Source: Halictus rubicundus
Taxonomy: Eukaryota; Arthropoda; Insecta; Hymenoptera; Halictidae
NCBI RefSeq assembly: GCF_050948215.1
Contig: NW_027488877.1
Location: forward strand, 124,001 to 188,000
DNA length: 64,000 nucleotides
Direction: 5' to 3'
Shown here: one piece after another, positions 1-14,281 of the stretch
Position numbering within the stretch: position 1 is the first letter of the stretch
Layout: every line of letters starts with the position of its first letter
The notes under the pieces: model-generated
What the model was told of the DNA's origin: nothing
What the model saw: only the letters and a program-made list of their open reading frames with translations
Database searches by the model: none
Translations under genes and position numbers: made by a program

Positions 1-3000
1 TATCCTATCCTCTATCCTAATCTATCTTCTATCCTATCCTATCCTCTATCCTATCCTATCCTATATCCTATCCTATCCTCTATCCTATCCTATCCTCTAT
101 CCTATCCTATCCTCTATCCTATCCTCTATCCTATCCTATCCTGTATACTATCGTATCCTCTATCCTCTATCCTATCCAATCCTCTATCCTATCCTATCCT
201 CTATCCTATAATATGCTCTATCCTATCCTATCCTCTATCCTATCCTATCCTCTATCCTATCCTATTTTCTATCCTATCCTATCCTCTATCCTATCCTCTA
301 TCCAATCCTCTATCCTATCCTCTATACTATCAAATCCCCTATCCTATCCTCTGTCCTATCCTATACTCTATCCTATCCTATCCTCTATCCTATCCTATCC
401 TCTATCCTATCCTATCATATATCCTATCCTATCTTCTATCCTATCCTATCCTCTATCCTATCAAATCCCCTAAACTATCCTCTGTCCTATCCTATCCTCT
501 ATCCTACCCTATCCTCTATCCTATCCTATCCTCTATCCTATCCTCTATCCTATCCTATCCTGTATACTATCGTATCCTCTATCCTCTATCCTATCCAATC
601 CTCTATCCTATCCTATCCTCTATCCTATAATATGCTCTATCCTATCCTATCCTCTATCCTATCAAATCCCCTAAACTATCCTCTGTCCTATCCTATCCTC
701 TATCCTACCCTATCCTCTAACCTATCCTATCCTCTATCCTATCCTATCATATATCCTATCCTATCTTCTATCCTATCCTATCCTCTATCCTATCAAATCC
801 CCTATCCTATGCTCTATCCTACCCTACCCTCTATAATACCGTATACTCTATCATATCCTATCCTCTATCCTATAATATCATCTATCCGTTCCCATTCTCT
901 ATCCTATCCTCTATCCTATCCTATCCTCTATCCTATCCTATCCTCTATACTATCCTATCCTCTATCCTATAATATCATATATCCGTTCCTATTCTCTATC
1001 CTATCCTATCCTCTATCCTATCCTATCCTCTATCCTATCCTATCCTCTATCCTATCCTATCCTCTATCCTATCATATCCTCTATCCTATCCTATCCTCTA
1101 TCCTATCCTATTCTCTATCCTATCCTATCTTCTATCCTATCCTACCAAATCCCCTATCCTATTCTCTATCCTATGATATCCTGTATCGTATCCAATCCTC
1201 TATCCTATCCTATTATCTATCCTCAATCCTATCCTTTCCTCTATCCTATCCAATCCTCTATCCTATCCTATCCTCTATCCTATCCTCTCGTCTATCCTAT
1301 CTTCTATCCTATCCTATCCACTATCCTATCAAATCCCCTATCCTATCCTCTATCCTATCCTATCCTCTGTCCTATCCTATCCTCTATCCTATCCTATCCT
1401 CTATCCTACCCTATCCTCTATCCTATCCTATCCTCTATACTATCCTATCCTCTATCCTATCCTATCCTCTATCCTATCCTCTATCCTACCCTATCCTCTA
1501 TCCTATCCTATCCTCTATACTATCCTATCCTCTATCCTATCCTATCCTCTATCCTATCCTCTATCATGTCGTATCCTCTATCCTACCCTATCCTCTATCC
1601 TATCTGATCCTCTATCCTATCCAATCCTCTATCCTATCCTATCCTCTATCCTATAATATGCTCTATCCTATCCTATCCTCTATCCTATCCTATCCTCTAT
1701 CCTATCCTATTTTCTATCCTATCCTATCCTCTATCCTATCCTCTATACTATCAAATCCCCTATCCTATCCTCTGTCCTATCCTATACTCTATCCTATCCT
1801 ATCATATATTCTATCCTATCTTCTATCCTATCCTATCCTCTATCCTAATCTATCTTCTATCCTATCCTATCCTCTATCCTATCCTATCCTCTATCCTATC
1901 CTATCCTCTATCCTATCCTCTATCCTATCCTATCCTGTATACTATCGTATCCTCTATCCTCTATCCTATCCAATCCTCTATCCTATCCTATCCTCTATCC
2001 TATAATATGCTCTATCCTATCCTATCCTCTATCCTATCCTATCCTCTATCCTATCCTTTTTTCTATCCTATCCTATCCTCTATCCTATCCTCTATCCAAT
2101 CCTCTATCCTATCCTCTATACTATCAAATCCCCTATCCTATCCTCTGTCCTATCCTATACTCTATCCTATCCTATCCTCTATCCTATCCTATCCTCTATC
2201 CTATCCTATCATATATCCTATCCTATCTTCTATCCTATCCTACCAAATCCCCTATCCTATTCTCTATCCTATGATATCCTGTATCGTATCCAATCCTCTA
2301 TCCTATCCTATTATCTATCCTCAATCCTATCCTTTCCTCTATCCTATCCAATCCTCTATCCTATCCTATCCTCTATCCTATCCTATCGTCTATCCTATCT
2401 TCTATCCTATCCTATCCTCTATCCTACCCTATCCTCTATCCTATCCTATCCTCTATACTATCCTATCCTCTATCCTATCCTATCCTCTATCCTATCCTCT
2501 ATCCTACCCTATCCTCTATCCTATCCTATCCTCTATACTATCCTATCCTCTATCCTATCCTATCCTCTATCCTATCCTCTATCATGTCGTATCCTCTATC
2601 CTACCCTATCCTCTATCCTATCTGATCCTCTATCCTATCCAATCCTCTATCCTATCCTATCCTCTATCCTATAATATGCTCTATCCTATCCTATCCTCTA
2701 TCCTATCCTATCCTCTATCCTATCCTATTTTCTATCCTATCCTATCCTCTATCCTATCCTATCCTCTATACTATCCTATCCTCTATCCTATAATATCATA
2801 TATCCGTTCCTATTCTCTATCCTATCCTATCCTCTATCCTATCCTATCCTCTATCCTATCCTATCCTCTATCCTATCAAATCCCCTAAACTATCCTCTGT
2901 CCTATCCTATCCTCTATCCTACCCTATCCTCTATCCTATCCTATCCTCTATACTATCCTATCCTCTATCCTATCCTATCCTCTATCCTATCCTCTATCAT

Positions 3001-3480
3001 GTCGTATCCTCTATCCTACCCTATCCTCTATCCTATCTGATCCTCTATCCTATCCTATCCTCTATCCTATCAAATCCCCTATCCTATGCTCTATCCTATC
3101 CTACCCTCTATAATACCGTATACTCTATCATATCCTATCCTCTATCCTATAATATCATCTATCCGTTCCTATTCTCTATCCTATCCTCTATCCTATCCTA
3201 TCCTCTATCCTATCCTATCCTCTATCCTATCCTATCCTCTATACTATCCTATCCTCTATCCTATAATATCATATATCCGTTCCTATTCTCTATCCTATCC
3301 TATCCTCTATCCTATCCTATCCTCTATCCTATCCTATCCTCTATCCTATCCTATCCTCTATCCTATCCTATCCTCTATCCTATCCTATCCTCTATCCTAT
3401 CCTATCCTCTATCCTATCCTATCCTCTATCCTATCCTATCTTCTATCCTATCCTACCAAATCCACTATCCTATTCTCTAT
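1..3480 (+). repeat. Array domain I (ATAATATGC / CCGTTC variant family)
   Basis: This stretch is rich in A/T-containing variant units that act as landmarks. ATAATATGC occurs with its ATG at 213, 632 and 2,007. AAATCCCCTAAACTATCC ends near 473 and 2,888. ATAATACCGTATAC occurs near 837 and 3,110. CATGTCGTATCC occurs near 1,563, 2,582 and 2,998. TATCCGTTCC units are followed by ATTCTC. Plain 17-bp units lie between them. The same order of landmarks is seen again in domain III, so the two are related by duplication. The internal copies near 213 and 2,007 show that the domain is itself built from a repeated cassette. No gene is present. Confidence 0.9.
213..478 (+). repeat. Domain I cassette, ATAATATGC to CCCCTAAAC (reference copy)
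   Basis: This cassette of about 265 bp starts at the ATAATATGC unit and ends at the CCCCTAAAC unit. Between them lie, in order, a TATTTTC variant, a CTATCCAATCC variant, a TACTATCAAATCC variant and an ATATATCC variant. A copy at 20,936-21,196 matches this one when compared as conceptual translation, and a copy at 18,087-18,347 differs by one residue. A changed relative begins at 2,007. The cassette is useful as a phylogenetic marker of array segments. It is not a coding unit. Confidence 0.85.
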
Positions 3481-3545
3481 CCTATGATATCCTGTATCGT
3501 ATCCAATCCTCTATCCTATCCTATTATCTATCCTCAATCCTATCC

Positions 3546-4900
3546 TTTGCTCTATCCTATCCAATCCTCTATCCTATCCAATCCTCTATCCTATCCTATC
3601 CTCTGTCCTATCCTATCCTCTATCCTATCCTATCCTCTATCCTATCCTATCCTATCCTTTATCCTATCCTATCCTGTATCCTATCGTATCCTCTATCCTC
3701 TATCCTATCCTATCCTCTATCCTATCCTATCCTCTATCCTATCCTATCCTCTATCCTATCCTATCCTCTATCCTATCCTATCCTCTATCCTATCCTATCC
3801 TCTATCCTATCCTATCCTCTATCCTATCCTATCCTCTATCCTATCCTATCCTCTATCCTATCCTATCCTCTATCCTATCCTATCCTCTATCCTATCCTAT
3901 CCTCTATCCTATCCTATCCTCTACCTTATCCTATCCCCTATCCTATACAATCCTCTATCCTATCCTATCCTCTATCCTATCCTATCCTATCCTATCCTGT
4001 ATCCTATCGTATCCTCTATCCTCTATCTTATCCTATCCTCTATCCTATCCTATCCTCTATCCTATCCTATCCTCTATCCTATCCTATCCTCTATCCTATC
4101 CTATCCTATCCTCTATCCTATCCTATCCTCTATCCTATCCTATCCTCTATCCTATCCTATCCTCTATCCTATCCTATCCTCTATCCTAATCTATCCTCTA
4201 TCCTATCCTATATTCTATCCTATCCTATTATCTATCTCAATCCTATCCTTTGCTCTATCCTATCCAATCCTCTATCCTATCCAATCCTCTATCCTATCCT
4301 ATCCTCTGTCCTATCCTATCCTCTATCCTATCCTATCCTCTATCCTATCCTATCCTATCCTTTATCCTATCCTATCCTGTATCCTATCGTATCCTCTATC
4401 CTCTATCCTATCCTATCCTCTATCCTATCCTATCCTCTATCCTATCCTATCCTCTATCCTATCCTATCCTCTATCCTATCCTATCCTCTATCCTATCCTA
4501 TCCTCTATCCTATCCTATCCTCTATCCTATCCTATCCTCTATCCTATCCTATCCTCTATCCTATCCTATCCTCTACCTTATCCCTATCCCCTATCCTATA
4601 CAATCCTCTATCCCTATCCTATCCTCTATCCTATCCTATCCTATCCTATCCTGTATCCTATCGTATCCTCTATCCTCTATCTTATCCTATCCTCTATCCT
4701 ATCCTATCCTCTATCCTATCCTATCCTCTATCCTATCCTATCCTCTATCCTATCCTATCCTATCCTCTATCCTATCCTATCCTCTATCCTATCCTATCCT
4801 CTATCCTATCCTATCCTCTATCCTATCCTATCCTCTATCCTAATCTATCCTCTATCCTATCCTATATTCTATCCTATCCTATCCTCTATCCTATCCTATC
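3546..4900 (+). repeat. ~0.7-kb tandem duplication in domain II
   Basis: The series TTTGCTC, TTTATCC, CGTATCC, ACCTTATCC, TACAATCC, AATCTATCC, ATATTC appears twice in the same order, starting at 3,546 and 4,249 (offset 703). TTTATCC at 3,658 and 4,361 keeps the same offset. By the AATCTATCC unit (4,188 and 4,842) the offset has fallen to 654, so the second copy has lost repeat material. The second copy also carries small non-unit indels such as TATCCCTATCC. Confidence 0.8.
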
Positions 4901-6144
4901 CTCTATCCTATCCTATCCTCTATCCTATCCTCTATCCTATCCTATCCTCTATCCTATCCAATCCTCTATCCTATCCTATCCTCTATCCTATCCTATCCTC
5001 TATCCTATCCTATCCTCTATCCTATCCTATCCTCTATCCTATCCTATCCTCTATCCTATCCTATCCTCTATCCTATCCTATCCTCTATCCTATCCTATCC
5101 TCTATCATATCCTATCAAATCCCCTATCCTATTCTCTATCCTATGATATCCTGTATCCTATCCAATCCTCAATCCTATCCTTTCCTCTATCCTATCCAAT
5201 CCTCTACCCTATCCTATCCTATCCTCTATCCTATCCTCTATCCTATCCTATCGTCTACCCTATCCTATCCTCTATCCTATCCTATCCTCTATCCTATCCT
5301 ATGCTCTATCCTATCCTATCCTCTATCCTATCCTATCCTCTATCCTATCCTATCCTCTATCCTCTCCTATCCTCTATCCTATCCTATCCTATCCTATCCT
5401 CTATCCTATCCTATCCTCTATCCTATCAAATCCCCTATCCTATCCTCTATCCTATCCTATCCTCTATCCTATCCTATCCTCTATCTATCCTATCCTATCC
5501 TATCCTCTATCCTATCCTATCCTCTATCCTATCCTATCCTCCATCCTATCCTATCCTCTATCCTATCCTATCCTCTATCCTATCCTATCCTCTATCCTAT
5601 CCTATCCTCTACCCTATCCTATCCTCTATCCTATCCTATCCTCTATCCTATCCTATGCTCTATCCTATCCTATCCTCTATCCTATCCTATCCTCTATCCT
5701 ATCCTATCCTCTATCCTCTCCTATCCTCTATCCTATCCTATCCTCTATCCTATCCTATCCTCTATCCTATCCTATCCCTATCCTCTATCCTATCCTATCC
5801 TCTATCCTATCCTATCCTCTATCCCATCCTATCCTCTATCCTATCCTATCCTCTATCCTATCCTATCCTCTATCCTATCCTATCAAATCCCCTATCCTAT
5901 TCTCTATCCTATGATATCCTGTATCCTATCCAATCCTCTATCCTATCCTATTATCTATCCTCAATCCTATCCTTTCCTCTATCCTATCCAATCCTCTATC
6001 CTATCCTATCCTATCTCTATCCTATCCTCTATCCTATCCTCTATCCTATCCTATCGTCTATCCTATCTTCTATCCTATCCTATCCTCTGTCCTAACCTAT
6101 CCTCTATCCTATCCTATCCTCTATCCTATCCTATCCTCTATCCT

Positions 6145-7316
6145 ATGATATCCTGTATCCTATCCAATCCTCTATCCTATCCTATTATCTATCCTCAATC
6201 CTATCCTTTCCTCTATCCTATCCAGTCCTCTATCCTATCCTATCCTATCCAGTCCTCTATCCTATCCTATCCTATCCTCTATCCTATCTTCTATCCTATC
6301 CTATCCTCTATCCTATCAAATCCCTATCCTATCCTCTATCCTATCCTATCCTCTGTCCTATCCTATCCTCTATCCTATCCTATCCTCTATCCTATCCTAT
6401 CCTCTATCCTATCCTATCCTCTATCCTATCCTATCCTCTATCCTATCCTACCCTCCATCCTATCCTATCCTCTATCCTATCCTATCCTATCCTGTATCCT
6501 ATCCTCTATCCTAGCCTATCCTCTATCCTATCCTATCCATCCCTATCCTATCCTATCCTGTATCCAATCCTATCCTCAATCCTATCCTTTCCTGTATCCT
6601 ATCCTATCCTCTATCCTCTATCCTATCCTATCCTCTATCCTATCCTATCCTCTATCCTATCCTACCCTCCATCCTATCCTATCCTCTATCATATCCTATC
6701 CTATCCTGTATCCTATCCTCTATCCTAGCCTATCCTCTATCCTATCCTATCCAATCCCCTATCCTATCCTATCCTGTATCCAATCCTATCCTCAATCCTA
6801 TCCTTTCCTGTATCCTATCCTATCCTCTATCCTCTATCCTATCCTATCCTCTATCCTATCGTATCCTCTATCCAATCGTATCCTCTATCCTATCCTATCC
6901 TCTATCTTATCCTATCCTCTATCCTATCCTATCCTCTATCCTATCCTATCCTCTATCCTATCCTATCCTCTATCCTATACAATCCTCTATCCTATCCTCT
7001 ATCCAATCCTCTATCCTATCCTCTATACTATCAAATCCCCTATCCTATCCTCTGTCCTATCCTATCCTCTATCCTATCCTATCCTCTATCCTATCCTATC
7101 CTATCCTCTATCCTATCCTATCCTGTATCCTATCGTATCCTCTATCCTCTATCCTATCCTATCCTCTATCCTATCCTCTATCCTATCCTATCCTCTATCC
7201 TATACTATCCTCTATCCTATCCTATCCTCTATCCTATCCTATACTCTATCCTATCGTATCCTCTATCCTCTATCCTATCCAATCCTCTATCCTATCCTAT
7301 CCTCTATCCTATAATA
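6145..7316 (+). repeat. Domain II higher-order unit, copy 1 core
   Basis: Runs from the TATGATATCCTG unit to the next ATAATATGC unit (1,171 bp). It contains the paired CAGTCC variants, then two CTAGCCTATCC cassettes at 6,512 and 6,726. The spacing of that pair is 214 bp here against 216 bp in the other three copies, because of a small deletion in the TATCCATCCC stretch near 6,537. Landmark order matches the copies at 9,497, 12,566 and 15,136. Confidence 0.8.
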
Positions 7317-9496
7317 TGCTCTATCCTATCCTATCCTCTATCCTATCCTATCCTCTATCCTATCCTATTTTCTATCCTATCCTATCCTCTATCCTATCGT
7401 CTATCCAATCCTCTATCCTATCCTCTATACTATCAAATCCCCTATCCTATCCTCTGTCCTATCCTATCCTCTATCCTATCCTATCCTCTATCCTATCCTA
7501 TCCTATCCTCTATCCTATCCTATCCTGTAGCCTATCGTATCCTCTACTCCTCTATCCTATCCTATCCTCTATCGTATCCTATCCTCTATCCTATCCTATC
7601 CTCTATCCTATCCTATCCTCTATCCTATCCTATCCTCTATCCTATCCTATCCTCTATCCTATCCTATCCTCTACCTTATCCTATCCCTATCCTATACAAT
7701 CCTCTATCCTATCCTATCCTCTATCCTATCCTATCCTATCCTATCCTGTATCCTATCGTATCCTCTATCCTCTATCTTATCCTATCCTCTATCCTATCCT
7801 ATCCTCTATCCTATCCTATCCTCTATCCTATCCTATCCTCTATCCTATCCTATCCTATCCTCTATCCTATCCTATCCTCTAACCTCATCCTATCCTCTAT
7901 CCTATCCTATCCTCTATCCTACTCCTATCCTCTATCCTAATCTATCTCTATCCTAACCTATATTCTATCCTATCCTATCCTCTATCCTATCCTATCCTCT
8001 ATCCTATCCTATCCTCTATCCTATCCTATCCTCTATCCTATCCCTCTATCCTATCCTATCCTCTATCCTATCCAATCCTCTATCCTATCCTATCCTCTAT
8101 CCTATCCTATCCTCTATCCTATCCTATCCTCTATCCTATCCTATCCTCTATCCTATCCTATCCTCTATCCTATCCTATCCTCTATCCTATCCTATCCTCT
8201 ATCCTATCCTATCCTCTATCATATCCTATCAAATCCCCTATCCTATTCTCTATCCTATGATATCCTGTATCCTATCCAATCCTCAATCCTATCCTTTCCT
8301 CTATCCTATCCAATCCTCTATCCTATCCTATCCTATCCTCTATCCTATCCTCTATCCTATCCTATCGTCTATCCTATCTTCTATCCTATCCTATCCTCTA
8401 TCCTATCAAATCCCCTATCCTATCCTCTATCCTATCCTATCCTCTATCCTATCCTATCCTCTATCCTATCCTATCCTATCCTATCCTCTATCCTATCCTA
8501 TCCTCTATCCTATCCTATCCTCCATCCTATCCTATCCTCTATCCTATCCTATCCTCTATCCTATCCTATCCTCTATCCTATCCTATCCTCTACCTATCCT
8601 ATCCTCTATCCTATCCTATCCTCTATCCTATCCTATCCTCTATCCTATCCTATCCTCTATCCTATCCTATCCTCTATCCTATCCTATCCTCTATCCTATC
8701 CTATCCTCTATCCTCTCCTATCCTCTATCCTATCCTATCCTCTATCCTATCCTATCCTCTATCCTATCCTATCCTCTATCCTCTATCCTATCCCATCCTC
8801 TATCCTATCCTATCCTCTATCCCATCCTATCCTCTATCCTATCCTATCCTCTATCCTATCCTATCCTCTATCCTATCCTATCAAATCCCCTATCCTATTC
8901 TCTATCCTATGATATCCTGTATCCTATCCAATCCTCTATCTATCCTATTATCTATCCTCAATCCTATCCTTTCCTCTATCCTATCCAATCCTCTATCCTA
9001 TCCTATCCTATCCTCTATCCTATCCTCTATCCTATCCTATCGTCTATCCTATCTTCTATCCTATCCTATCCTCTATCCTATCAAATCCCCTATCCTATCC
9101 TCTATCCTATCCTATCCTCTGTCCTAACCTATCCTCTATCCTATCCTATCCTCTATCCTATCCTATCCTCTATCCTATGATATCCTGTATCCTATCCAAT
9201 CCTCTATCCTATCCTATTATCTATCCTCAATCCTATCCTTTCCTCTATCCTATCCAGTCCTCTATCCTATCCTATCCTATCCAGTCCTCTATCCTATCCT
9301 ATTATCTATCCTCAATCCTATCCTTTCCTCTATCCTATCCAATCCTCTATCCTATCCTATCCTATCCTCTATCCTATCCTCTATCCTATCCTCTATCCTA
9401 TCCTATCGTCTATCCTATCTTCTATCCTATCCTATCCTCTGTCCTAACCTATCCTCTATCCTATCCTATCCTCTATCCTATCCTATCCTCTATCCT

Positions 9497-10688
9497 ATGA
9501 TATCCTGTATCCTATCCAATCCTCTATCCTATCCTATTATCTATCCTCAATCCTATCCTTTCCTCTATCCTATCCAGTCCTCTATCCTATCCTATCCTAT
9601 CCAGTCCTCTATCCTATCCTATCCTATCCTCTATCCTATCTTCTATCCTATCCTATCCTCTATCCTATCAAATCCCCTATCCTATCCTCTATCCTATCCT
9701 ATCCTCTGTCCTATCCTATCCTCTATCCTATCCTATCCTCTATCCTATCCTATCCTCTATCCTATCCTATCCTCTATCCTATCCTATCCTCTATCCTATC
9801 CTATCCTCTATCCTATCCTACCCTCCATCCTATCCTATCCTCTATCCTATCCTATCCTATCCTGTATCCTATCCTCTATCCTAGCCTATCCTCTATCCTA
9901 TCCTATCCAATCCCCTATCCTATCCTATCCTGTATCCAATCCTATCCTCAATCCTATCCTTTCCTGTATCCTATCCTATCCTCTATCCTCTATCCTATCC
10001 TATCCTCTATCCTATCCTATCCTCTATCCTATCCTACCCTCCATCCTATCCTATCCTCTATCATATCCTATCCTATCCTGTATCCTATCCTCTATCCTAG
10101 CCTATCCTCTATCCTATCCTATCCAATCCCCTATCCTATCCTATCCTGTATCCAATCCTATCCTCAATCCTATCCTTTCCTGTATCCTATCCTATCCTCT
10201 ATCCTCTATCCTATCCTATCCTCTATCCTATCGTATCCTCTATCCAATCGTATCCTCTATCCTATCCTATCCTCTATCTTATCCTATCCTCTATCCTATC
10301 CTATCCTCTATCCTATCCTATCCTCTATCCTATCCTATCCTCTATCCTATACAATCCTCTATCCTATCCTCTATCCAATCCTCTATCCTATCCTCTATAC
10401 TATCAAATCCCCTATCCTATCCTCTGTCCTATCCTATCCTCTATCCTATCCTATCCTCTATCCTATCCTATCCTATCCTCTATCCTATCCTATCCTGTAT
10501 CCTATCGTATCCTCTATCCTCTATCCTATCCTATCCTCTATCCTATCCTCTATCCTATCCTATCCTCTATCCTATACTATCCTCTATCCTATCCTATCCT
10601 CTATCCTATCCTATACTCTATCCTATCGTATCCTCTATCCTCTATCCTATCCAATCCTCTATCCTATCCTATCCTCTATACTATAATA
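9497..10688 (+). repeat. Domain II higher-order unit, copy 2 core
   Basis: Same landmark order as the 6,145 copy, 3,352 bp downstream of it and 1,191 bp long to its ATAATATGC unit. The CTAGCCTATCC pair sits at 9,882 and 10,098, 216 bp apart. The TGTAGCC unit follows at 10,898. The two CTAGCCTATCC cassettes differ in that the second is preceded by CATATCC. Confidence 0.8.
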
Positions 10689-12565
10689 TGCTCTATCCTA
10701 TCCTATCCTCTATCCTATCCTATCCTCTATCCTATCCTATTTTCTATCCTATCCTATCCTCTATCCTATCGTCTATCCAATCCTCTATCCTATCCTCTAT
10801 ACTATCAAATCCCCTATCCTATCCTCTGTCCTATCCTATCCTCTATCCTATCCTATCCTCTATCCTATCCTATCCTATCCTCTATCCTATCCTATCCTGT
10901 AGCCTATCGTATCCTCTATCCTCTATCCTATCCTATCCTCTATCGTATCCTATCCTCTATCCTATCCTATCCTCTATCCTATCCTATCCTCTATCCTATC
11001 CTATCCTCTATCCTATCCTATCCTCTATCCTATCCTATCCTCTACCTTATCCTATCCCCTATCCTATACAATCCTCTATCCTATCCTATCCTCTATCCTA
11101 TCCTATCCTATCCTATCCTGTATCCTATCGTATCCTCTATCCTCTATCTTATCCTATCCTCTATCCTATCCTATCCTCTATCCTATCCTATCCTCTATCC
11201 TATCCTATCCTCTATCCTATCCTATCCTCTATCCTATCCTATCCTATCCTCTATCCTATCCTATCCTCTATCCTATCCTATCCTCTATCCTATCCTATCC
11301 TCTATCCTATCCTATCCTCTATCCTAATCTATCCTCTATCCTATCCTATATTCTATCCTATCCTATCCTCTATCCTATCCTATCCTCTATCCTATCCTAT
11401 CCTCTATCCTATCCTATCCTCTATCCTATCCTCTATCCTATCCTATCCTCTATCCTATCCAATCCTCTATCCTATCCTATCCTCTATCCTATCCTATCCT
11501 CTATCCTATCCTATCCTCTATCCTATCCTATCCTCTATCCTATCCTATCCTCTATCCTATCCTATCCTCTATCCTATCCTATCCTCTATCCTATCCTATC
11601 CTCTATCCTATCCTATCCTCTATCATATCCAATCAAATCCCCTATCCTATTCTCTATCCTATGATATCCTGTATCCTATCCAATCCTCAATCCTATCCTT
11701 TCCTCTATCCTATCCAATCCTCTATCCTATCCTATCCTATCCTCTATCCTATCCTCTATCCTATCCTATCGTCTATCCTATCTTCTATCCTATCCTATCC
11801 TCTATCCTATCAAATCCCCTATCCTATCCTCTATCCTATCCTATCCTCTATCCTATCCTATCCTCTATCCTATCCTATCCTATCCTATCCTCTATCCTAT
11901 CCTATCCTCTATCCTATCCTATCCTCCATCCTATCCTATCCTCTATCCTATCCTATCCTCTATCCTATCCTATCCTCTATCCTATCCTATCCTCTACCCT
12001 ATCCTATCCTCTATCCTATCCTATCCTCTATCCTATCCTATCCTCTATCCTATCCTATCCTCTATCCTATCCTATCCTCTATCCTATCCTATCCTCTATC
12101 CTCTCCTATCCTCTATCCTATCCTATCCTCTATCCTATCCTATCCTCTATCCTATCCTATCCTCTATCCTCTATCCTATCCTATCCTCTATCCTATCCTA
12201 TCCTCTATCCCATCCTATCCTCTATCCTATCCTATCGTCTATCCTATCCTATCCTCTATCCTATCCTATCAAATCCCCTATCCTATTCTCTATCCTATGA
12301 TATCCTGTATCCTATCCAATCCTCTATCCTATCCTATTATCTATCCTCAATCCTATCCTTTCCTCTATCCTATCCAATCCTCTATCCTATCCTATCCTAT
12401 CCTCTATCCTATCCTCTATCCTATCCTATCGTCTATCCTATCTTCTATCCTATCCTATCCTCTATCCTATCAAATCCCCTATCCTATCCTCTATCCTATC
12501 CTATCCTCTGTCCTAACCTATCCTCTATCCTATCCTATCCTCTATCCTATCCTATCCTCTATCCT

Positions 12566-13520
12566 ATGATATCCTGTATCCTATCCAATCCTCTATCCTA
12601 TCCTATTATCTATCCTCAATCCTATCCTTTCCTCTATCCTATCCAGTCCTCTATCCTATCCTATCCTATCCAGTCCTCTATCCTATCCTATCCTATCCTC
12701 TATCCTATCTTCTATCCTATCCTATCCTCTATCCTATCAAATCCCCTATCCTATCCTCTATCCTATCCTATCCTCTGTCCTATCCTATCCTCTATCCTAT
12801 CCTATCCTCTATCCTATCCTATCCTCTATCCTATCCTATCCTCTATCCTATCCTATCCTCTATCCTATCCTATCCTCTATCCTATCCTACCCTCCATCCT
12901 ATCCTATCCTCTATCCTATCCTATCCTATCCTGTATCCTATCCTCTATCCTAGCCTATCCTCTATCCTATCCTATCCAATCCCCTATCCTATCCTATCCT
13001 GTATCCAATCCTATCCTCAATCCTATCCTTTCCTGTATCCTATCCTATCCTCTATCCTCTATCCTATCCTATCCTCTATCCTATCCTATCCTCTATCCTA
13101 TCCTACCCTCCATCCTATCCTATCCTCTATCATATCCTATCCTATCCTGTATCCTATCCTCTATCCTAGCCTATCCTCTATCCTATCCTATCCAATCCCC
13201 TATCCTATCCTATCCTGTATCCAATCCTATCCTCAATCCTATCCTTTCCTGTATCCTATCCTATCCTCTATCCTCTATCCTATCCTATCCTCTATCCTAT
13301 CGTATCCTCTATCCAATCGTATCCTCTATCCTATCCTATCCTCTATCTTATCCTATCCTCTATCCTATCCTATCCTCTATCCTATCCTATCCTCTATCCT
13401 ATCCTATCCTCTATCCTATACAATCCTCTATCCTATCCTCTATCCAATCCTCTATCCTATCCTCTATACTATCAAATCCCCTATCCTATCCTCTGTCCTA
13501 TCCTATCCTCTATCCTATCC
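12566..13520 (+). repeat. Domain II higher-order unit, copy 3 core (tail replaced)
   Basis: Begins with the same TATGATATCCTG and CAGTCC series, 3,069 bp after the 9,497 copy. The CTAGCCTATCC pair is at 12,951 and 13,167, again 216 bp apart. Unlike copies 1, 2 and 4 it does not reach an ATAATATGC unit. Near 13,520 it switches to a different series leading to the TATGATATCCTG unit at 13,738. The junction looks like a recombination breakpoint between two higher-order copies. Confidence 0.75.
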
Positions 13521-13737
13521 AATCCTCTATCCTATCCTATCCTCTATCCTATCCTATCCTCTATCCTATCCTATCCTCTATCCTATCCTATCATCTATCC
13601 TATCCTATCCTCTATCCTATCCTATCCTCTATCCTATCCTATCCTCTATCCTATCCTATCCTCTATCCTATCCTATCCTCTATCCTATCCTATCCTCTAT
13701 CATATCCTATCAAATCCCCTATCCTATTCTCTATCCT

Positions 13738-14281
13738 ATGATATCCTGTATCCTATCCAATCCTCAATCCTATCCTTTCCTCTATCCTATCCAATCCTCT
13801 ATCCTATCCTATCCTATCCTCTATCCTATCCTCTATCCTATCCTATCGTCTATCCTATCTTCTATCCTATCCTATCCTCTATCCTATCAAATCCCCTATC
13901 CTATCCTCTATCCTATCCTATCCTCTATCCTATCCTATCCTCTATCCTATCCTATCCTATCCTATCCTCTATCCTATCCTATCCTCTATCCTATCCTATC
14001 CTCCATCCTATCCTATCCTCTATCCTATCCTATCCTCTATCCTATCCTATCCTCTATCCTATCCTATCCTCTACCCTATCCTATCCTCTATCCTATCCTA
14101 TCCTCTATCCTATCCTATCCTCTATCCTATCCTATCCTCTATCCTATCCTATCCTCTATCCTATCCTATCCTCTATCCTCTCCTATCCTCTATCCTATCC
14201 TATCCTCTATCCTATCCTATCCTCTATCCTATCCTATCCTCTATCATATCCTATCAAATCCCCTATCCTATTCTCTATCCT
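13738..14281 (+). repeat. 544-bp (32-unit) duplicated segment
   Basis: The TATGATATCCTG unit followed by CAATCCTCAATCC occurs at 13,738 and again at 14,282, exactly 544 bp later, which is 32 times 17. The following series (AATCC, CGTCTATCC, CAAATCCCC, CTCCATCC, CTACCC) is the same in both and also matches the copies starting at 8,257 and 11,661. This segment therefore appears to be an extra in-phase copy inserted in the larger higher-order repeat. Confidence 0.8.

Noticed and set aside
455..480. CCCTAAA, a single plant-type telomere unit, in AAATCCCCTAAACTATCC (also near 2,888, 18,347, 21,196 and elsewhere)
   Set aside because: It occurs as one isolated 7-mer inside a recurring variant unit, never in tandem, and is best explained as a mutated TATCC unit copied with its cassette.
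1140..1180. GATATC and GATC sites as signs of an inserted element
   Set aside because: The EcoRV-type GATATC belongs to the recurring TATGATATCCTG variant and TGATCC to another variant unit. No terminal repeats, target duplications or non-array sequence accompany them.
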